Source: Pythium myriotylum (taxonomy: Eukaryota; Oomycota; Peronosporomycetes; Pythiales; Pythiaceae). From it: a DNA stretch of 64,000 nt. Both the position numbers and the translations under genes were made by a program. The notes below the pieces were generated by a model. It did not search any database and had not been told where the DNA came from. It saw only the letters and a program-made list of their open reading frames with translations. The DNA lies in contig JALJCQ010000012.1 of the NCBI GenBank assembly GCA_023091665.1, forward strand, positions 3,782,001 through 3,846,000, written 5' to 3'. Below, piece by piece: positions 39,607 to 50,600 of this stretch; the first letter of the stretch is position 1, and each line of letters starts with the position of its first letter.

Positions 39607-40939
39607 TTACAGATCGACACCAAGAACAAGATCCAGCTGCATGCTTTTCAGCTGCTCAGCGTCACGTGTCATTTGTGCAGGATAGCGATTCCGACGGATG
39701 TGGGTCGCGATCTCTCCCAGACGAAGATCCCATGTCTGCTTCGGCCGTGGTGACGCATTGGGGACGACAAACGACTGCAGGATTTGCGTCTCCACCCCCA
39801 CGATGGTCGCGTATGCGTGGAGTGCTGGGAGAACGAACTGCTCCCATTTATCGTCGAGTGTCGCGAACCACTTGGCGCCGATATCTTCGAGGATCTGTCT
39901 GTCGCGTTCAACTTGCTCATGGAAAAGATCAAGCGAGTGCTCCGTGTGGACAAGAGACTAAATCCCCACGTTGTGCGTGGCCATGGGTCGCCCACTGGGA
40001 CCACAAACGTCACGGGAACATTGGCGAGGCCGTGCACTTGCTTGAACGCCAGCAAAGCTGGCAGCACAACCATGTTCCATTCGTCCTCGGGGCTCCCACA
40101 CAGATGCACCAAGCCGTTTCTCATGAGCTCGTCCTTGTCATGCTCCACTTGATCACGATACGCGTTGTGGTTGCGAATATTATAGACGACAAGTCAAAGT
40201 CGAAGGCCTCGAGCTGCGACCGGCCACTCATCCGTATCCGGCACGACAAAGCCTCGCTTGACAAACCCGTGGCCGAAAGTCTTCTTGAACGCCTTCAGTG
40301 CCGGCAGGATCTTGGTTCGCCAGTGGGTCTCGTCCACGTTAAATGAGAACGCAACACACTCGAGATCCTGCAGCTCTTGGTCTGAGAGGCGGTCGCGCTG
40401 TAGGCGCAGCTTGGCCACACGAACGCCGAACTCGAACCCCCGGGTCTCTCTCGGATACACGGACGACGGCGACGGCACGACGAAGCCGACCCCACAGGCA
40501 CAAGACTGTGGCCGTGGAGGCGGTGGAAAACCTCCAGCGCTGCGAGCGTGCGCTTCTCCCACACGAGTCGGCGGTAATCTCTCTCGACTGGGAAGCCGAG
40601 TCGTTGCAGTTGCTCGACCACGGCCGGGAGCCGCTTCTGGTAGCGCGCGTTCGCCATAAACGAGTGCAGACGACGGCCCATGTTCAAGCCTCGCGTCTCA
40701 GCCGGCCACTGCGCGTCGTCTGCAGCGATGCGGAAGTTATAGGGCACGACAAAGTGGCCGAAGCGCGCGTGGAACGCTTGGACCGCCGGAACGAGCAGCT
40801 CGAACTTGGCCGGCACGAAGCGCCCGGAGCTCGCGAGGCCACGATTCGACGCGCCGAGAGCAGGAGAACACAACGCGCCTCCTTGTGTCCGCGGAAACGC
40901 GCTGGGGGCGAAGATCTTCACGCGCGACGCCGCCCACAT
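39607..40939 (-). pseudogene. Broken helicase-associated-type repeat protein gene
   Basis: The ATG at 40939 (MWAASRVKIFAPSAFPRTQGG) begins a protein of repeats of about 65-75 residues, each with the pattern LxPALxAFxxxxGHxxVPxxFxVPxxxxWPxxTRGxxLGxxV. Such tandem helicase-associated-like repeats are common in oomycete hypothetical proteins, and the N-terminus may be mitochondrial. The frame is broken at least three times: a shift in a GTGGGGTC tract near 40505, an in-frame TGA at about 40194 after WPVAARGLRL, and another shift near 39940. Between the breaks, good repeat sequence persists in successive frames to a stop at 39607. The first break lies in a G run and could be a sequencing error; the others argue for a real pseudogene. 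Confidence 0.78.
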
Positions 40940-41493
40940 GCTGCGATGGTCGTAGTAGTGTCCATCCACTTTGTTCTCATTGGGTGGCGCGGAAATCATA
41001 TATACGGGGAATTTCAATATATTTACCGTATTTAGACGAAATAAACGGTATTATTCATGAAAGCAAACCGTAACATTACCGTCCCGTGCATTGACCGCCG
41101 TTGGTGCCACCGCCACCAGCTGTCACGACCCGTCCCACTGTGTTGAATCTGGCCAGAGTTGCAAATACCTCTTATAATCAATATCCGACCATCTTCCCCA
41201 ACACCATTTTCATATCAACTCTATTCCAAATACCTTTGAAAACGCATACAGCCTGTCGCTGGCACCTGCATGCGCGTCAAAGATCGGCCTGTCTCTGCTC
41301 CTCGCGGCCCTGACACGCGGTCTCCACAGGCGGTGCATTCAGTCACAACGCGACGACCTCGAATCTCGTGGGCCTGGACGCCCCCGTGTCCGTCTGTGCG
41401 CGGCGCTCACTCGCGAATTCGATTCGTCTCGACCCTCCGCTTCTGCGCGCAGTTTCTCTCGCCGACGCCGGAGGTTACCACCCGCGAAACCCC
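40940..41493. other. Upstream region of the elicitin-CBM1-PAN gene
   Basis: About 550 bp between two divergently read genes. A/T-rich near 41000-41060. The frame of the next gene is open from 41368, but I place its start at 41494. Confidence 0.45.
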
Positions 41494-44478
41494 ATGAGAG
41501 CGGCGCTCGTGCACGCGGCGGCGCTGCTGGCGCTCGCGCAGGCCGGCAGCGACGTCGACTTTGCGCCCGCGAGCGTCTCGGCGCGCGACTTCACCGATGT
41601 GACCCAGGGCGGCATCCCGCAAAAGCCCGTGCCGTCGCCAACCACGCCAGCGCCGACCACGACGACGCCCGAGCCGACCAAGCCGAGCGAGGCGCCGGCG
41701 ACCTCGGCACCGCCGGCGACCACGCCCGCGCCGACGCCGACGCCGACGTCGACGCCCGCGAGCGAGATCAAGGACCTCTGTGAGGCGGGCGTCGTGATCA
41801 AGGTGATGAGCGCCAACACGGCGCTCCACAGCTGCGCGACCGACGCCGGATACACTTTTTTCAATGCGCAGCAGCCGCCGACGGCTGACCAGATGCAAAA
41901 GATGTGCGCGAGCAGCAACTGCAAGGACGCGCTCAAGGTCGTGGCCACAGAGAACCCCAACGAGTGTATCCTGCCGCTCAACCGCCTGTTGCTTCGCTCC
42001 GAGGTCTTTGACCGTATTCAGACCTACTGTGACAAAGGTGAGATTCTCACACCGGCACCGAAGGCTACGCTGCCCCCGGCTCCAGCCCCAGAACCTCTAC
42101 CAGCACCAAAGGCGACACCGGCTCCTGGTCCTGTTCCGTCGCTGCCGTCGCCGTACTGCTCGTCGTCGACGCTGTCTCCGGTGCAGACGGCGACGAAGGA
42201 TCTGGTGCAGTGTAGCTCGGAGTCTGGGTACTCGTTCGTGCCGCTGTCGCGTCCGTCGGAGAGCGTGTTGTCGAAGATCTGCGCGAGCGCGTCGTGTGTG
42301 AAGGTGTTCAGCGCGGCTCTGTCTGCGAGTCCGTCGGAGTGTACGGCTCCTCTGGGCGGCATCCAGTACGTGGGTGATCTGTTGAGCGTGGTGGGTGCGG
42401 CGTGTAAGCTGTCGGGCTCGACGACGCCATCGCCATCGGGTACGTCGACGCCGACGCCTTCGGGTACGTCGACACCGACGCCTTCTGGCACGACGACCCC
42501 GACGCCATCGGGTACATCCGTCCCGTCGCCAACGCCGTCGACGCCGGCGACGACTGTGTGTGACGTGAAGGTGCTGCAGACGCTGGTGTACGGCAACGCC
42601 GCGTTCCAGGAGTGTGCGAAGGAGGTGTCGTTCCCGCTGGCGGGTTTCTCGGTGGCGCCGACGAAGGATCAGATGGACAAGTTCTGTGCGAGCGCCAAGT
42701 GCTCGGCTGCGTTCGCTGGTGCGCTGGCGGCGAACCCTGCGGAGTGTGTGATTCCGCTGGGCCAGTTGTCTCTTCGTGCGGACTTCTTGGACCGTGTGAC
42801 GACGTACTGCAAGACGCACGAGGTGCCGCCGTCGGTGACGCCGGTGACACCAGCTCCGGAGCCTCTGCCGACGCCGAAGCCGACGCCTGCTCCTGGTCCT
42901 GTTCCGTCGCTGCCGTCGCCGTACTGCTCGTCGTCGACGCTGTCTCCGGTGCAGACGGCGACGAAGGATCTGGTGCAGTGTAGCTCGGAGTCTGGGTACT
43001 CGTTCGTGCCGCTGTCGCGTCCGTCGGAGAGCGTGTTGTCGAAGATCTGCGCGAGCGCGTCGTGTGTGAAGGTGTTCAGCGCGGCTCTGTCTGCGAGTCC
43101 GTCGGAGTGTACGGCTCCTCTGGGCGGCATCCAGTACGTGGGTGATCTGTTGAGCGTGGTGGGTGCGGCGTGTAAGCTGTCGGGCTCGACGACGCCATCG
43201 CCATCGGGTACGTCGACGCCGACGACGCCATCACCAACCACTCCAACTCCATCGGCGCCGTCTACACCTTCGCCATCGACACCTACGCCGACCACCCCTG
43301 CACCAACCACGCCTACACCGACGACGCCAACTCCGACCAAGCCGGTTCCTACCACTCCTCAGCCGACCACACCGACGCCGACGACGCTGGCTCCGACTAC
43401 TCCTCAGCCGACGACTCCTGTCCCGACTACTCCTGGTCCTGTCGCCGGCGGTGCCTGTGGCAATCAGAAGGATGGCCCAAGCAAATGTCCGAAAGGCCAG
43501 TACTGCCAGCCGTGGAACCCGTCGTACTACCAGTGCCGCAGCATCGACGCCAAGTGCGGTGCCCAGGAGGTTGGTGTCGACTACTATGGCGACGACATCT
43601 CGAGTCTCTCGGTCACGCTCCCCAAGCAGTGTTGCGACAAGTGTCGCGCCACTGACGGCTGTGTGGCCTACACATTCGTCAACTACAACGCCGACGGCAA
43701 GCCGATGTGTTACCTCAAGAAGGGCACCGGCAAGAAGCAGGCATTGCCAGGCGCTGTCTCGGCGGTCGTCCAGGCGCCGACGTGCTCCGTGGCCTCGGGC
43801 GGTCAGTGTGGCAGCGACAAGGACGGTGTCAAGTGCTGTCCGTCGGGTGAGTACTGCCAGCCGTGGAACCCGTTCTATTACCAGTGCCGTCCGGCTCCGA
43901 GCAAGTGTGCTGCGCAGGAAGTCGGCGTGGACTACTACGGTGACGATCTCCAGACGATCTTCAACCTGCTGCCGTGGGAGTGTTGCGACAAGTGTAGTGA
44001 GACGGCCGGCTGCAAGGCGTACACGTTCGTCAACTTCAACACGGATGGCCGCTCGGCTTGTTACCTCAAAAAGGGCACGGGCAAGAAGCAGACCAAGGTC
44101 GGCGCGGTCTCGTCGACGGTGCTCAACCCGAAGGCTTCGTGCACGACTCCCGAGTGGGGTTCGTGTGGCAGCGCCTCGGGCACGACGTGCTGTCCGTCGG
44201 GCTTCTACTGCCAGCCGTGGAACCCAACGTACTACCAGTGCATGGCTGCGCCAGCACAGTGCTCGCAGCAGTTCACGGACGTCGACTTTAAGGGCAACGA
44301 CCTCGCTACGGTCTACGGTGTTTCGCCGTCCGACTGTTGTGCCAAGTGTTCATCCACCAAGGGCTGCAAGGCGTACACGTTTGTCAACTCGAACCCGGGC
44401 CGTCCGGCATGTTACCTCAAGAGCAGCGCTGCGGGCAAGACTTCGCTCAGCGGCGCCGTCTCGGGCATTGTCAACTGA
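41494..44478 (+). CDS. Secreted multidomain protein: four elicitin-like and three CBM1-PAN (CBEL-type) modules
   Basis: The ATG at 41494 gives a signal peptide ([19 protein letters not shown]); upstream codons do not. The 994-residue protein has four elicitin-like domains at about 95-171, 220-306, 355-440 and 476-562, each with six Cys. Elicitins bind sterols and lipids and many are plant-defence elicitors. Pro/Thr linkers separate them, with a long one at 562-650. Then come three modules at about 651-765, 769-883 and 886-994, each with a CBM1-like cellulose-binding motif (CP-GxYCQPWNPxYYQC) and a PAN/Apple domain (QCCDKC, CxAYTFVN, CYLKK). CBM1-PAN modules define CBEL, a wall glycoprotein of Phytophthora. 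Elicitin domains 2 and 4 are identical at DNA level. Likely a heavily O-glycosylated cell-wall or secreted adhesin. Confidence 0.88.
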   Translation: MRAALVHAAALLALAQAGSDVDFAPASVSARDFTDVTQGGIPQKPVPSPTTPAPTTTTPEPTKPSEAPATSAPPATTPAPTPTPTSTPASEIKDLCEAGVVIKVMSANTALHSCATDAGYTFFNAQQPPTADQMQKMCASSNCKDALKVVATENPNECILPLNRLLLRSEVFDRIQTYCDKGEILTPAPKATLPPAPAPEPLPAPKATPAPGPVPSLPSPYCSSSTLSPVQTATKDLVQCSSESGYSFVPLSRPSESVLSKICASASCVKVFSAALSASPSECTAPLGGIQYVGDLLSVVGAACKLSGSTTPSPSGTSTPTPSGTSTPTPSGTTTPTPSGTSVPSPTPSTPATTVCDVKVLQTLVYGNAAFQECAKEVSFPLAGFSVAPTKDQMDKFCASAKCSAAFAGALAANPAECVIPLGQLSLRADFLDRVTTYCKTHEVPPSVTPVTPAPEPLPTPKPTPAPGPVPSLPSPYCSSSTLSPVQTATKDLVQCSSESGYSFVPLSRPSESVLSKICASASCVKVFSAALSASPSECTAPLGGIQYVGDLLSVVGAACKLSGSTTPSPSGTSTPTTPSPTTPTPSAPSTPSPSTPTPTTPAPTTPTPTTPTPTKPVPTTPQPTTPTPTTLAPTTPQPTTPVPTTPGPVAGGACGNQKDGPSKCPKGQYCQPWNPSYYQCRSIDAKCGAQEVGVDYYGDDISSLSVTLPKQCCDKCRATDGCVAYTFVNYNADGKPMCYLKKGTGKKQALPGAVSAVVQAPTCSVASGGQCGSDKDGVKCCPSGEYCQPWNPFYYQCRPAPSKCAAQEVGVDYYGDDLQTIFNLLPWECCDKCSETAGCKAYTFVNFNTDGRSACYLKKGTGKKQTKVGAVSSTVLNPKASCTTPEWGSCGSASGTTCCPSGFYCQPWNPTYYQCMAAPAQCSQQFTDVDFKGNDLATVYGVSPSDCCAKCSSTKGCKAYTFVNSNPGRPACYLKSSAAGKTSLSGAVSGIVN
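42121..42456 (+). repeat. Perfect 336-bp intragenic repeat, copy 1
   Basis: Identical to 42889-43224 (offset 768 bp, 256 codons, so frame is kept). It covers a Pro-rich linker, the whole of elicitin-like domain 2 and the start of the next linker. Confidence 0.95.
42889..43224 (+). repeat. Perfect 336-bp intragenic repeat, copy 2
   Basis: Second copy of the block at 42121, covering elicitin-like domain 4. I compared the two copies base by base and found no difference, silent sites included. Confidence 0.95.
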
Positions 44479-44674
44479 GCTTTGAGGCGACAGTCAGTAA
44501 CCGGGTGACGCCATCGGTAGCGCGCAGTAGCGATAAAAGGACTGGAGATTCATTCATCAGACCCTCACAAGAACCGAAACAGCATAGCAAAACCAAAAGA
44601 AAAGAGTCATTCCTCCCCATTTTGCAAACATCTTGCGCCATAAATATTACCTCACGCTCGATCCAATCTGTTAG

Positions 44675-46453
44675 TTACTGCACGGCGACTTGAAAGATCG
44701 GTGAACTCCATTGCGTCCTTCCTGTGACAGTCTTGTTGTTGGCTTCAAAGTACCAGGCGTTGTTGGTTCGCGCGTTCACGACGTGGGTCTGTGGCTTGAC
44801 GTTGGGCGTCGGCGTCTCGGGTTGTGCTGCCCAGTTCTGGTCCACGGTCGCGATCGCCTGAACGTAGTACACACCTGGGCTCAGAAAGCGAATGGTCTGC
44901 TTGAAGAGACCTTTGTTGTCCGTGTTTGGTGTTGAGGTCTCGCCCATATCGGGGTGGTACCAGCGCGTGACGCCAGATTGGGCGGTCGTGTTCGTTGCGT
45001 CGACCAAGTCAGCACTCGTAGAGTACATTAGCTGCGTGCTGTCCACTGTGATGGCGCCTGCGACCTCCCACGTGAACTCGACAGATTCGTTCACTGCAGT
45101 AGTGTTGGAGTCAGGGGTTGCTGTCCACTGGATGTATGGCTGCACCAGGTCGATGTAGAAGAGCGCAAGTCGCACATTTCGAGGCACATGGCCCACGGAC
45201 TGGTTCGAAGGGAGAAAGTCTGTTAGCGCCTGTGCGCTCAGGGCGGCGGGCACGCCGAGATCGGCTTCGTTGGGCTCTTTGTCGTCGCTCGTCTCCACGA
45301 GGATGTTGAACGCTCGGTGCGTGGCGTTGTTGTAGAGTGACTTGACCGGGTCGTAGCCTCCGAAAGTCGTCGGTGAGCACTGGTAGAGTGGCGGGGACGC
45401 AGCCACCGAGTTCTCCCATGAGGCTGCGTACGCCCAGTCCTCCATGCCGCCAAGCACGGCATACACGATGTCGTTCATGCGGCCGGTCTCATAGTAAGAG
45501 TCGTCTTCCTCAAACTTGCCGCCGAAGCGTGACATGCCCAAGGCCGCGAAGTACTGCCCACGGTCGTCGGGACTCACTTGACTCCCGAGCTCGTCGCCCC
45601 CACCCCAGAGCACGTGGTTGAGCGAGCCCCACTCGTAGGACACACTCCGCGTGCCGCCGTGCCAGGTCACGGCGAGCTGGAAGAGGTGGTCGCGCCAGAC
45701 CTCGTTCACGGCGCGCGCTGTCATGGTCCGAAAGCACGCGTCACCGGCTCGAAGGTACGGGAAGTCTCGGTTTGGGTCCACGCCTCGCTCTTCGCGTGTG
45801 TTGCGCTCGTATCCAAAGGCGTTGGTCGTAGGCATGATCACGATCGTGCGCGTCTTGACTAGTCGCTTGAGCCACGCGATCCCATCATCTCGCGCTGCAT
45901 TCTCAGCCAGCATCTCAGCCAGCACCACGGCGGCCTGTGGACCAACGCGCTCGTCGCCATGGAGCGCGCCGCTGAAGAAGACCTCGGGTCTCGACGCGTC
46001 CGGCAGCGAGGCCCTTTCGGTGATCTTGATCACATAGTGCTCACAGGGCACGCTCGAGCCGTTGCGTGTGCACATCAACTCGTCCGTGCGCGGCAATCCG
46101 TACCGCTGCTGCGCCGAGAAGACCTCGACAAACCCTGGGAAATCGCGTTCCAACGCGAGCATCGACTCGACGATCTCGTCGTAGGACCGGTACCGGTAGG
46201 CGTTTGCAGCGAGTGGAGCGCTCGCCGTGAGTTGCGAGACGCCGAGCGCTACGGCGCCAGCCGCCAGCACGACGGATCCGAGTGCGAGCCACCGAAAGAG
46301 ACGACGTCGCGACTGGGCGCGAAGCTGCTCCGGGTCGAGCGTCTGGTAGGCGTTGGCGTCCTTGGCCGGGAGCACGCCGAGCGGCAGGTCCGGAGGCCCC
46401 GGCGACGGTGGCACCGGTGGCGAGGCCTCGAGATCGACGGGAGATTCGGCCAT
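44675..46453 (-). CDS. Membrane-anchored M14 zinc carboxypeptidase
   Basis: A 592-residue metallocarboxypeptidase-like protein. The ATG at 46453 starts MAESPVDLEASP; the open frame upstream lacks an ATG. A Pro-rich cytoplasmic N-terminus precedes one membrane segment (about residues 53-75, WLALGSVVLAAGAVALGVS), so it is a type II membrane protein with the enzyme in the lumen or outside. Zinc ligands: His165 and Glu168 in GALHGDERVGP, His265 in TWHGGTRS. NRDFPY supplies the substrate-binding Arg, and Glu387 in LVETSDDKEP is the likely catalytic base, as in the M14B (CPD/CPM) group. A beta-sandwich-like C-terminal region of about 170 residues follows. It would remove C-terminal residues from peptides; specificity is uncertain. 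Confidence 0.88.
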   Translation of the reverse strand: MAESPVDLEASPPVPPSPGPPDLPLGVLPAKDANAYQTLDPEQLRAQSRRRLFRWLALGSVVLAAGAVALGVSQLTASAPLAANAYRYRSYDEIVESMLALERDFPGFVEVFSAQQRYGLPRTDELMCTRNGSSVPCEHYVIKITERASLPDASRPEVFFSGALHGDERVGPQAAVVLAEMLAENAARDDGIAWLKRLVKTRTIVIMPTTNAFGYERNTREERGVDPNRDFPYLRAGDACFRTMTARAVNEVWRDHLFQLAVTWHGGTRSVSYEWGSLNHVLWGGGDELGSQVSPDDRGQYFAALGMSRFGGKFEEDDSYYETGRMNDIVYAVLGGMEDWAYAASWENSVAASPPLYQCSPTTFGGYDPVKSLYNNATHRAFNILVETSDDKEPNEADLGVPAALSAQALTDFLPSNQSVGHVPRNVRLALFYIDLVQPYIQWTATPDSNTTAVNESVEFTWEVAGAITVDSTQLMYSTSADLVDATNTTAQSGVTRWYHPDMGETSTPNTDNKGLFKQTIRFLSPGVYYVQAIATVDQNWAAQPETPTPNVKPQTHVVNARTNNAWYFEANNKTVTGRTQWSSPIFQVAVQ

Positions 46454-47656
46454 CGAGTCGGGAAGTGAGTGCCATATCAATGGATCGATGCGTGGCCAGA
46501 AGTTGCCGAGGGCGTGTGACTCGGTCGTGGAGACTAATCGAGGCGAGTCGCAAGTGGCCGAGGGCCTTTCTGAGTCGCAGTTGATGTCGATGGATGTATG
46601 GAAGGATGGAAGTTATGTTCACTTGGTCCGTGTCCACAGTTTTAACGGTGGTATAGACAGGACGACTCGACGCTGATTGTCTTAGTCGAAGCTGATCACG
46701 AGCGGGGGGGGGGGGGGGGTATGGGTTTGGGCAGTACTGACCCGGGGCAAACCCGTTTACCTCTCGATTATCTAATTTTGAGTATCGAAGTGGGTGGGTT
46801 GAAAACGGGTTTGTTGGTGGGATATATGGGTCTGAGCTGTTCGGGCGTTGAGCCATCGACCATCATTCTGATCTACTTCAAAGTCGGCGCACGTCCCCTA
46901 GCCCTAATCGCAACTCCAGGTCCGCTGTTCCATCCTGCAGCCGCTGATGATACTATTTAGTAAAATAGTAATATTTTCACGACCAAAATGTCCGTTCAGA
47001 CCTGTCGGCGTCTTCCTTCCACGACGCGGCGGGCTCGCTCGCTTTCCACAACGTGCCGTGTGTATGTGTATGTCTCTCTCTCTCTCGCTGGCGATTTTCT
47101 TGCTTTGGACAGCAACGATGTGGTGAGCGTCTGTCAGGGGTAGGGGAGGACTGTGATCGTTGGCTGCCCGGATCTTCAACTGTCGCTCACCAAGCATTTG
47201 ATGGACCATTGGCGTGAGGCGGGCAAAGTGGGTTGTGGATGAAAACAGAGAAGGAAAGAAGGCGACTCCACGGGATTCTCCAATGTGTACAACTGATCAG
47301 AGTCGACTTGGCGAGGAGAGTTTCTATAGAACATCCTACAGTTTTGGCTGGTCCAAAGTTGCTGTGTATGGTCTTTTCTTCGTCTTCGTGTTGTGACGGA
47401 CGATAGAAGCGAGAGACTCGTCCTGCGAGTACAGTACTAGCAAGAGTATTAGCGATGGCGATGGCTGGCCTACGATTCAGATCTCTACACGGGGTTGATT
47501 GGCACTTATTGGACCAATTTATTGCGAGCAATTGACCTGACTTGCAAATAACAACAGTGAAATACTGAGAAGGGATTGCAAGATCTTCTATCTCACGCAT
47601 ACGCATCCGAACGACCATTTTACTCGAAGTGCACACGTATGTCAATTATTCCCGTC
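46454..47656. other. Intergenic region with a G16 tract
   Basis: About 1.2 kb between the carboxypeptidase start and the ABC transporter end. It contains a run of 16 G at 46704-46719 and a short CT repeat near 47073. No coding sequence is supported. Confidence 0.5.
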
Positions 47657-50600
47657 TTATGCCGTGGCCGACTCGACCAGCTTGCGGTAGATGCCGCCGA
47701 GCGCCATCAGCTCGGCGTGTGAGCCTTGCTCCGCGATCTTGCCGCCACTCACCACGCAGATCTTGTCCGCCTTGCGGATCGTCGACAGCCGGTGCGCGAT
47801 GACGATCGTCGTGCGTCGCTGGAGCGCCATGACCTTGTCCAGCGCCTCCTGCACGACTTTCTCGCTCTCCGAGTCGAGCGCACTCGTGGCCTCGTCCAGC
47901 AGCAGCACGTTCGGGTTCTTGAGCACGGCACGTGCGATGGCGATGCGCTGCTTCTGACCGCCAGACAGCTGCTCGCCCTTCATGCCCACCTGCGTCTCGT
48001 ACCCGTCGGGGAACTTCATGATAAAGTCGTGTGCGTTGGCCATCTTGGCGGCAGCCTCGATCTCGGTTTGCGACGGCTGCGACTCGAGTCCGTACGCGAT
48101 GTTCTGTGCGATCGTGCCGATGAAGAGCGTTGGTTCCTGGCCCACGAGACCGAACTGGCTGCGTAACCACTGTAAGTTGAGATTCTTGATGTTGCGTCCG
48201 TCAAGAAGGACTTCTCCCTCCAGCGGATCGTAGAATCGCTCCAGCAGCGAGATGCACGTCGACTTGCCACCGCCCGAAGGTCCGCAGAACGCGACAGTCT
48301 GTCCTGGTTCGATCGTAAGGTTGTAGTTCTTGAGCACGCTGACTTCGGGTCGCGTTGGGTATCGGAAAGTGATGTTCTTGAACTCGATCTTGCCCTGCAC
48401 CGACGACGGTCGTTCGCCATCTTCTCCGAAGGAATCGATCGGGAGTTCGCGGTCACGAAGCGCGAACAAAGCTGCTCCAGACTTGAATGCATGCTCTGAG
48501 TCGACAAGGAAGGAGGCAGCTGCGCCAACTGCTTGTGAAGACATCATGACTGCCATCAGAGTTCGCATCATTTCGACGAACGAGATGTCGCCGTCGCGAA
48601 CGAGTTTGCCGCCGTACCAAAACACCAGCGAATATGTTCCGAAGACGATAAAAGAGCCGAACCCAAAGGCCAACCCGTTGATCTGGGATTCACGGCGACC
48701 ATGCTTGAGCGGCGCGTCCAAAAGAAGTGCGAATTTGTCCCGGAGGCGATCTTCCAAGCCGAGAGCCACGACTGTGCGCATGTTGCACAGAGCCTCCGAC
48801 GCGTGGGCGCCGACAGCAGATAGTTCGTCCGAGACACTGGAGGCCTGGCGCACAGATCGGGTGCGAAGACCTTCGCTGAGCGCCAGAAGCGGAAAGATGA
48901 TGAGCATGATGAGCGAGAGCAACCAGCTCCCAAAGGCAAACGAAATGACCATCGCGGCGGCGAATGTGAAGACCGACTCGACGACACGACCTAGCGTATC
49001 CCCTGACAGAGGGGACATGTTGGTCGCAAACGTGGAGAGATCAGCCGTGAGCGCACCGGTGCCATGCTCCTTCTGGTCGAAGAACGCTATGTTTTGGCGA
49101 CAGAGAGCCGTGAACTGAATCGTTCGCACTCGCGTCGTTAGCTTTTGCTGCATAAATCGGAAGCAATAGGAGGATGTCGATCGAGCAATCCATACACCAA
49201 ATGCGCCACCCACGTAGATTGCACCGTATTTCGTCACATCGTCCGACATTGAGTCTAGAAACGTACGATCCCCGGTTCCTTCGTACTCGCCATACTTTTG
49301 AATCATCGAAGTAAGCAGCTGCGAGATCAATAAAGCCGACAGCGGCATCGCAAAGCCAGACATTGCAGATGCAAACGCTCCAATGTTGAAAAGTCTTCGC
49401 TCGGGTTGGCTTAGCTGCATCGCATCCAGCACTGAGAAGCGCTTGCTTTTGCTGCTATAGGAATCATTAACATCAGACGCCTGAATCGGACGGTCATCGT
49501 GGCTACTTCGCGACGAACGGGTGCTACGTTGACGAGCTATTGAGCTAGTCGTCCCACTCGTGTACGCCCCTTCAGCTTCCTCGGACGCTTGTCCTTCCTG
49601 AATTGTGTAGAGATTGTTGTAAACTCCGTCATCAATTCCCATCAACTCAGCGTGCGTCCCTTCCTCTACCACCCGACCACCTGACAGCACCACAATCTTG
49701 TCTGCGCGACGCACCGTCGAAAGCCGATGCGCGATCACGATCGTCGTCATGTGGGTCTTGTCCATCAAATCATTCAGCGCGTCCTGCACCACACGCTCGC
49801 TCTGTGCATCCAGCGCACTCGTGGCCTCGTCCAGCACAAGAATCTTCGGGTTGCGTACGATAGCGCGCGCAATAGCGATACGCTGCTTCTGGCCGCCAGA
49901 CATAGACACGCCTTTCTCGCCCACAAGCGTGTCGTACTGCTGCGGCAGCGTCGAGATGAAGCTGTGCGCGTTGGCCATCTTGGCGGCTGCGATGGCCTGT
50001 TCTCGCGTCACGTTCTCGCCGCCAGCCATGATGTTCTCCAGGATCGTCTGTGCAAATAACACGGGCTCCTGTGACACCACGCCGATCTGCGAGCGCAGCC
50101 ACTTGAGGTTGAGCGAGCTGATGTCGCGGCCGTCAAGCAACAACTGGCCGCGCTGAGGGTTGTAGTATCGCTCGAGCAGCGAGATGAGCGTGCTCTTGCC
50201 TCCGCCGCTTGCGCCGACGAAGGCGACGGTTTGTCCAGCGTCGATGGTGACGTTGTATCCTTGGAGAATGGGTGCGTCGAGTCGAGTTGGGTAAGCAAAG
50301 TGGAGGTCGATCGCTTCGATGCGGCCTTCGCAGGACGGTGGGATGATACCTTCATTTTTGGATGCATCGATGGCCGAGGGCGTGTCGAGGATCTTGTAGA
50401 GACCTGCAGCGGCACCGCGAGCCTCGGCAACTGCAGTGATCCCAGGCGAGATCTGGGCTATAGCAATCGTCCCCAAGAGCACGCCGAAGAATCCCTGAAA
50501 CACTTCCATTGGTGTCGCTTTGGCATGCGAGACGCGGTAACCACCGTACCAGAGACCAGCTGCGTACATGATCCAGGTACTCGCCATGAAAAAGCCGAGG

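Noticed and set aside
39558..40346. Plus-strand frame of 262 codons over the broken repeat gene
   Set aside because: The minus strand carries recognisable helicase-associated-type repeats across the same DNA; the plus frame has no family pattern.
43163..44485. 440-codon frame overlapping the CBM1-PAN modules in another frame
   Set aside because: Arg/Ser-rich out-of-frame reading of a GC-rich repeat region; the real frame has ordered Cys-rich domains.
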